Below, in pieces: positions 6,923 to 11,194 of a DNA stretch of 11,194 nt. This DNA is from Fibrobacterota bacterium (GTDB taxonomy: Bacteria; Fibrobacterota; Chitinivibrionia; Chitinivibrionales; JANQEN01): the NCBI GenBank assembly GCA_030619215.1, contig JAUXBV010000050.1, positions 1-11,194 of the forward strand, written 5' to 3'. The position numbers were made by a program, and so were the translations under genes. Below the pieces are notes generated by a model. The model saw only the letters and a program-made list of their open reading frames with translations. It was not told the origin of the DNA and searched no databases. Position 1 is the first letter of the stretch. Every line of letters begins with the position of its first letter.

Positions 6923-9900
6923 TTATCTTATCGCAATAATCTTCTTCACAGAAGAGTATTTGCCCGCCGTCAGCCTGCAAAAGTATGTCCCGGATGCAAC
7001 GTAGCGACCTGTATCCCCTTTACCGCGCCAGACAATTTTATGATGACCCGGCTTCTGTTTCCTGTTAACCAGCTCCCGAACCACCCTTCCTTTTGCATCA
7101 TATATTATCATTCTTACTCTGTACGGCTTGGTATCCAGCCATCCATTATTCCCCCAATTGTACGGAAGCGTATACCGCATTGTAGTCATTGGACGGCAGG
7201 GATTGGGATAAGGGCTGTTCAGTATAAACTTATGCGGAAATGTGTAAATAAAACCTTTATTCGCTGTTGCAAAAATGGTACGGTATTGTTCCTTACCTGA
7301 CGGTCCAATCCCAAGAGCCGTTCCCGGTTTATATTCAATGATACCCGAAGGAGTGTTTACGAACAGGTAGATCGGCGCATCTTCGTTAAACCCCGTTATA
7401 TTTAAGGTTAGAGCTGTTACATCCCTTTCACATGGAGATATGCCAATCTGGAAGATATTCACCTTACTGTCCCATGTCCTTCGTATATCACTGGCAAATC
7501 TGTCTATGGAACGTTTCCACTCAGGGTGGGCAAAGAACAGGTACGGCTCGCTGCCCATACGGGGCGGCTCCGGGCGGTCAAGCTCATCATAGCCGTCGCG
7601 AGCTTTTTTGTTAACTCCAAACAGATTGTCCGCATCCCTGTTTACATTGGTGGTTAACTCAATACCGAATGTCCACGCTCTTGTATTTTCAAAGCATGTC
7701 CTTGACTGCCTCTTTAAATCTTTTGCTACAAAAAGAGGATTTGGAGACAGGAACACGGTATCTATCGCTTCAGTATGCGCCCAGTAACCATGCCAGGGAT
7801 ACAAAATTCCAGTGGTATTTAATATAAAATCACGGGTGAGTGGATCCCATTCCCATAATGCATCAAGCTTACTACACCTTACCGGGTAAGTATAGGGTGA
7901 AGCTATCTGATTCCATCCATATTCAGATTTATGAAGATATACGGGTATCGAGTCTTTACACAAGCTGTCTTTATGTAACGTTGCCGTTACTGCGCTGTTT
8001 AACCTGGCCCAGTATGACTTCCCCGCTGTTAACGCATGTATCCCGTCGGAGCGGGTATAATACTTATAGATCCCGCTTGGATCACGCGACTCATCCCAGT
8101 GCAGTATTACCCCGGCGCTCTTGAGTGGTGCGGCATTATATGACAGCGCCGGTATTGACACCATATCCCATACGCTACTGTCCGACCAGGTATGAGTCGA
8201 TACACCTGAAACAGTAATGGTATCTTTAACAGGCGTCAAATCGACAAGCCCTTTTTTATCCTTTGTATAGCAGCTGAAGATATACCGGCCATCAACAAGG
8301 GGATAGATGGGAAAGAGCCCGCTGGTATTTGTCATTGAGGAATCAAAACGGCTTGCACTGCCGGTAATGGTTGCACAGAAGGTTAGCACCGTATCGAAAT
8401 CATCAACGCCTTTCATATTATAAAGCACTGCACCGTAAGCGAGATCTTTTTTATTCAACAGGGTGTTCGGCGGGTCATTGGTATTAATGACAAATATCTG
8501 ATGATTTGCAGTAACGACAAGCCCTCCTTTATCACTGACATAGCTGCTGAATTGTATTGACCCGGTATATGCGTTAGTGGGAATACCTTTTACATTAAAC
8601 TGCCAGATTGAGTCGGTACTTCCCTGTGTTACACTTATATCAAGCCATGGAACATCCGGGCTGAATGTGAGAAAAACCGTATCGCCGTCATCAGGGTCTG
8701 AGACAGCTATCACGCCCTGAACAAGGCTATCCTCATATACCGTATCAGGAAAAGAGGCTGAAAAAATAACAGGATAATCGTTCGTGTTAATGACAGTTAT
8801 ATTCATCAAAGCTGTATCCGCAGCGCCTTTTGGATCAGATGCAACAACGGTAATATTGTACGTACCCACATCATCATTGCCCGGCGTCCAGGTTATTGAT
8901 AAATCTGATTGACTTACCGTCATTGAAGCAGGTGCATTACTCAGGACAAGGGTTATTGAATCACCGTTTATATCAGACACAAAATTATCTATAGCCCATG
9001 CTGAATCTTCAGGAATGGTAGCTGGTCCTGGAAGCGATAATACAGGGCTTACATTCGTTCTCAAAACTCTCAGTGTCATGGTATCGGTATCAATACCGCC
9101 CTTTCTGTCGTCTGCCCTGACAATTACCGTATGAGAGCCGACATCATTATGGGCCGGCGTCCAGGTTATTGTTTGCGAAGAAGAACTAATTGACATCCCT
9201 GTAGGTGCACTGAGCAAAAGAAGGTCCAATGGATCATTATTCAGATCAGATGCAAAATTGGCAATCGTCCATAATGAATCCTCGTAGGCTGTATCTACCG
9301 CAGGCAGTGATAAAACCGGCGCGACATTTCCGATTGCCACACTGTCAAATCTCATTAAACCGATATTTCCCAGGCCGTCAAACAGTTCCCACGCGCCATA
9401 GTACGTGCCCTGGGTAGTAATATTGGAGATGACGAACGTGGTATCTCTATAGGGAAGCTCCAATGCGGTTGCAGTATCAATGTAGGCGGAGTCCAGTGCT
9501 AAATTGAAATAAATACCCGCCACAGAACTTATCGGCGTACTACTACGTGTCAAGGTAACAATTACACCACTGTTACCGCTATTGGTAAGTGTGGCACTTA
9601 CATCATTGCCAAGCTCACCTCCTATATACAGAACTCCCGTATTAGTCACCTGTGCAACAGGATTTCCACCTGCATCCTGATATTGAATCATTACATTATA
9701 CACAGCATCTTTTACAAGTGCATCATTGGGATCGCTGCCTACTAAAGAGATATTGCCGTTATTTGAAAGGTTCTCACCAAGCAGTACCGTCGAATGTGAG
9801 CCGGCAGTTTCATACGCTGTAATAAAGGTTATTACGTGTGGCGAATTTGGATCCGAAGCACCTCCGCTCTGTGAAAAAGTCATCTTTACGGAGCCGCTTA

Positions 9901-11194
9901 ATGCAGCTTCCGGCAGCGCAAAATCAATATTAAACGTATCATCTATATTACCACCGATGCCTGGAGCAGAAAGGGTTGGCGGATCAGTTAAAACGTCAAC
10001 AGTGGTGAAATTCCATATAGTATTCTCTGTTATGCCTGCATATTGATTTCCCGCTGTATCCACAAAGCAGGTATAATCTATTAGTACATAATACCCGGTT
10101 TCACTTGCAAATGTCGATGAAGGATTTATTGTAATCGTAGCAGTACCGCTTCCTGTTACATCAGCGGAACCAACTGAAATCGTCTCAAAAATACTCATAT
10201 CTGAAGATTTTGCAATGATAATATTACCGCTTCCCTTATTAACAATTTCACCAAATGCAATTACCAGATTATTGCTTAATCCTACACCTGAAGCATTATC
10301 CAGGGGACTGAAGCTTGTTACCGTTGGCGCAATTCCATCCCCTGTGGTAAAAATCAGCTTTACCGGTGTATCCTGAAGATTGTTAAAAGCATCTTTTGCC
10401 ACTATATAAGCATCATAGGTCGTAAAAGAATTCATGCCACTTGCGAAAAGGGTATCCTCAACATTTACTGCTACTGCTTCATTTCCCGAAAAAGCAGCAG
10501 GAGTACCCGACGCATCCTGTCCGAGTGATACCTGGAAGGAGGATGGGGCTGGTGCCCCATTGGGAACGAGGACAAAATAGGCAGTTCCATTCTCGTTAAT
10601 ATTTACAAGAAACGTGGCGGATGTTCTAACAATACTCCCAATTTTGGGATATGTTGCTACATTAAAAGGCGGCATTATGTCAGCCCATGACCAGTTGATA
10701 TTATTTGAGCTATCAACGCAGGAATTGTCCGCTGTTCCCGTTGACCCTATAGAATGGCTATTTCCAAGGGTTGAATAATAGGCAACCAGTGAGCCTGTCA
10801 CATTAAGGGTACATGGATTTACCGGATTAAAATTCAGCAGACTCCCGCTTGAACCCTCAAAGCTTGCATTACCACCAATCGTTATCTTCCTGCCTGCCAA
10901 GTTGACAAAGGTGGAGTCCGTTCCGTTTTCAATTTTGAAACCACCGCTGACCTCAATATTCTGGTAATATAAATCCAACTGGCCCGCGGTCTGCATAAAC
11001 GAAACTGCTTTAAGTGTATCATAGTCCAGTTTTAATATGCCGGGGCCTGAATGCAGGATTGCAGGAAGGGTCTTATTATAAGGTAACTTTATCGTCTGTG
11101 TGTCTGTTGCCGCGAACTCAAGGACTCCGGTTCCCGTATTTATATAATCAAAACCGGAAAAATCTGCGTTGCTGTTAACTCTTAATGAGCATGC
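6923..11194 (-). CDS. Giant multi-domain surface protein with T9SS-type sorting domain (5' end outside window)
   Basis: The frame stays open to the right edge, so the ATG at 10996 is internal. The visible part is 1423 residues, numbered here from the edge. Residues 1-~165 look like a beta-solenoid (repeated short Gly/Asn/Thr strands ending NNINWSW). About 180-283 resembles a fibronectin-III-like domain, and ~283-397 an SbsA-type Ig domain (APTVTSFSPLDNASGV...FTT). After a beta-rich stretch (~397-620) come three cadherin/Ig-like domains starting at 623, 714 and 805, the first two exactly 91 residues each. Residues ~996-1310 hold a Trp-rich module (WDMVSIPALSY, GKSYWARL, PWHGYWAH). The last ~100 residues (SPYPNPCRPMT, VRMIIYDAKGRVVREL, SGTYFCRL, VKKIIAIR) form a FlgD/Por-type sorting domain, used for type IX export in FCB-group bacteria. 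The role is probably adhesion or surface structure; no catalytic motif was seen. Confidence 0.85.
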   Translation of the reverse strand, partial: ACSLRVNSNADFSGFDYINTGTGVLEFAATDTQTIKLPYNKTLPAILHSGPGILKLDYDTLKAVSFMQTAGQLDLYYQNIEVSGGFKIENGTDSTFVNLAGRKITIGGNASFEGSSGSLLNFNPVNPCTLNVTGSLVAYYSTLGNSHSIGSTGTADNSCVDSSNNINWSWADIMPPFNVATYPKIGSIVRTSATFLVNINENGTAYFVLVPNGAPAPSSFQVSLGQDASGTPAAFSGNEAVAVNVEDTLFASGMNSFTTYDAYIVAKDAFNNLQDTPVKLIFTTGDGIAPTVTSFSPLDNASGVGLSNNLVIAFGEIVNKGSGNIIIAKSSDMSIFETISVGSADVTGSGTATITINPSSTFASETGYYVLIDYTCFVDTAGNQYAGITENTIWNFTTVDVLTDPPTLSAPGIGGNIDDTFNIDFALPEAALSGSVKMTFSQSGGASDPNSPHVITFITAYETAGSHSTVLLGENLSNNGNISLVGSDPNDALVKDAVYNVMIQYQDAGGNPVAQVTNTGVLYIGGELGNDVSATLTNSGNSGVIVTLTRSSTPISSVAGIYFNLALDSAYIDTATALELPYRDTTFVISNITTQGTYYGAWELFDGLGNIGLMRFDSVAIGNVAPVLSLPAVDTAYEDSLWTIANFASDLNNDPLDLLLLSAPTGMSISSSSQTITWTPAHNDVGSHTVIVRADDRKGGIDTDTMTLRVLRTNVSPVLSLPGPATIPEDSAWAIDNFVSDINGDSITLVLSNAPASMTVSQSDLSITWTPGNDDVGTYNITVVASDPKGAADTALMNITVINTNDYPVIFSASFPDTVYEDSLVQGVIAVSDPDDGDTVFLTFSPDVPWLDISVTQGSTDSIWQFNVKGIPTNAYTGSIQFSSYVSDKGGLVVTANHQIFVINTNDPPNTLLNKKDLAYGAVLYNMKGVDDFDTVLTFCATITGSASRFDSSMTNTSGLFPIYPLVDGRYIFSCYTKDKKGLVDLTPVKDTITVSGVSTHTWSDSSVWDMVSIPALSYNAAPLKSAGVILHWDESRDPSGIYKYYTRSDGIHALTAGKSYWARLNSAVTATLHKDSLCKDSIPVYLHKSEYGWNQIASPYTYPVRCSKLDALWEWDPLTRDFILNTTGILYPWHGYWAHTEAIDTVFLSPNPLFVAKDLKRQSRTCFENTRAWTFGIELTTNVNRDADNLFGVNKKARDGYDELDRPEPPRMGSEPYLFFAHPEWKRSIDRFASDIRRTWDSKVNIFQIGISPCERDVTALTLNITGFNEDAPIYLFVNTPSGIIEYKPGTALGIGPSGKEQYRTIFATANKGFIYTFPHKFILNSPYPNPCRPMTTMRYTLPYNWGNNGWLDTKPYRVRMIIYDAKGRVVRELVNRKQKPGHHKIVWRGKGDTGRYVASGTYFCRLTAGKYSSVKKIIAIR
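8783..9328 (-). repeat. Two tandem 91-codon repeats inside the giant surface gene
   Basis: Two adjacent units of exactly 273 bases (9056-9328 and 8783-9055) encode domains opening NVAPVLSLP and NVSPVLSLP. Both share the EDS, NF-SD, ITWTP, DVG and V-x-V-x-A-D patterns of cadherin/Ig-like repeats. Similarity persists in the DNA: CCGGCGTCCAGGTTATTG is identical at 8881-8898 and 9154-9171, with much of the preceding dozen bases also shared. A third, diverged unit of 101 codons follows (8480-8782). The pattern suggests duplication inside the gene. Confidence 0.85.

Noticed and set aside
10994..10996. ATG at 10996 as the start of the giant surface protein
   Set aside because: The same frame stays open without a stop for 66 more codons to the window edge, encoding the same type of beta-rich sequence, so the codon is internal.

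Overview
The window looks like the chromosome of a Gram-negative bacterium of moderate G+C, most likely in the FCB superphylum (Fibrobacterota/Chitinispirillum-like or a related candidate phylum). Three things point there: a very large surface protein ending in a Por/T9SS-type C-terminal sorting domain, a partner protein with a signal peptide, FecR domain and Ig-like domains, and lysine/peptidoglycan synthesis through DapL. This placement is inferred from gene content only.

Layout: (1) 69-326, minus strand: rpsT (ribosomal protein bS20) with a good ribosome binding site and a likely sigma70-type promoter. (2) 458-1579, plus strand: a PHP-domain metallohydrolase with a C-terminal beta domain. 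(3) 1580-2081: a 502-base AT-rich stretch with no credible gene but many hairpins, including a three-way-junction fold at 1637-1714 and a GC-rich hairpin at 2033-2051 flanked by direct repeats. This is the least explained part of the window. (4) 2082-4696, plus strand: a compact operon dapL - yciO-like - mazG, with a 7-base gap and then an 8-base overlap. (5) 4698-4796: a long inverted repeat built from TGGAGTNN octamers, between the convergent ends of mazG and the next gene; it probably ends transcription from both sides. (6) 4795-6888, minus strand: secreted FecR/Ig-repeat protein. (7) 6923-11194, minus strand: giant surface protein, open to the right edge, so its N-terminus lies outside the window.

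The dapL operon combines a housekeeping biosynthetic enzyme, a YrdC-fold protein and a nucleotide house-cleaning pyrophosphatase. The last two genes (transcribed right to left, 34 bases apart) appear to form a cell-surface pair: a huge multi-domain adhesin-like protein followed by a periplasmic or surface FecR/Ig protein. No tRNA, rRNA, CRISPR array or intact transposase is visible. The most unusual material is the structured non-coding DNA at 1637-2057 and the octamer hairpin at 4698-4796.
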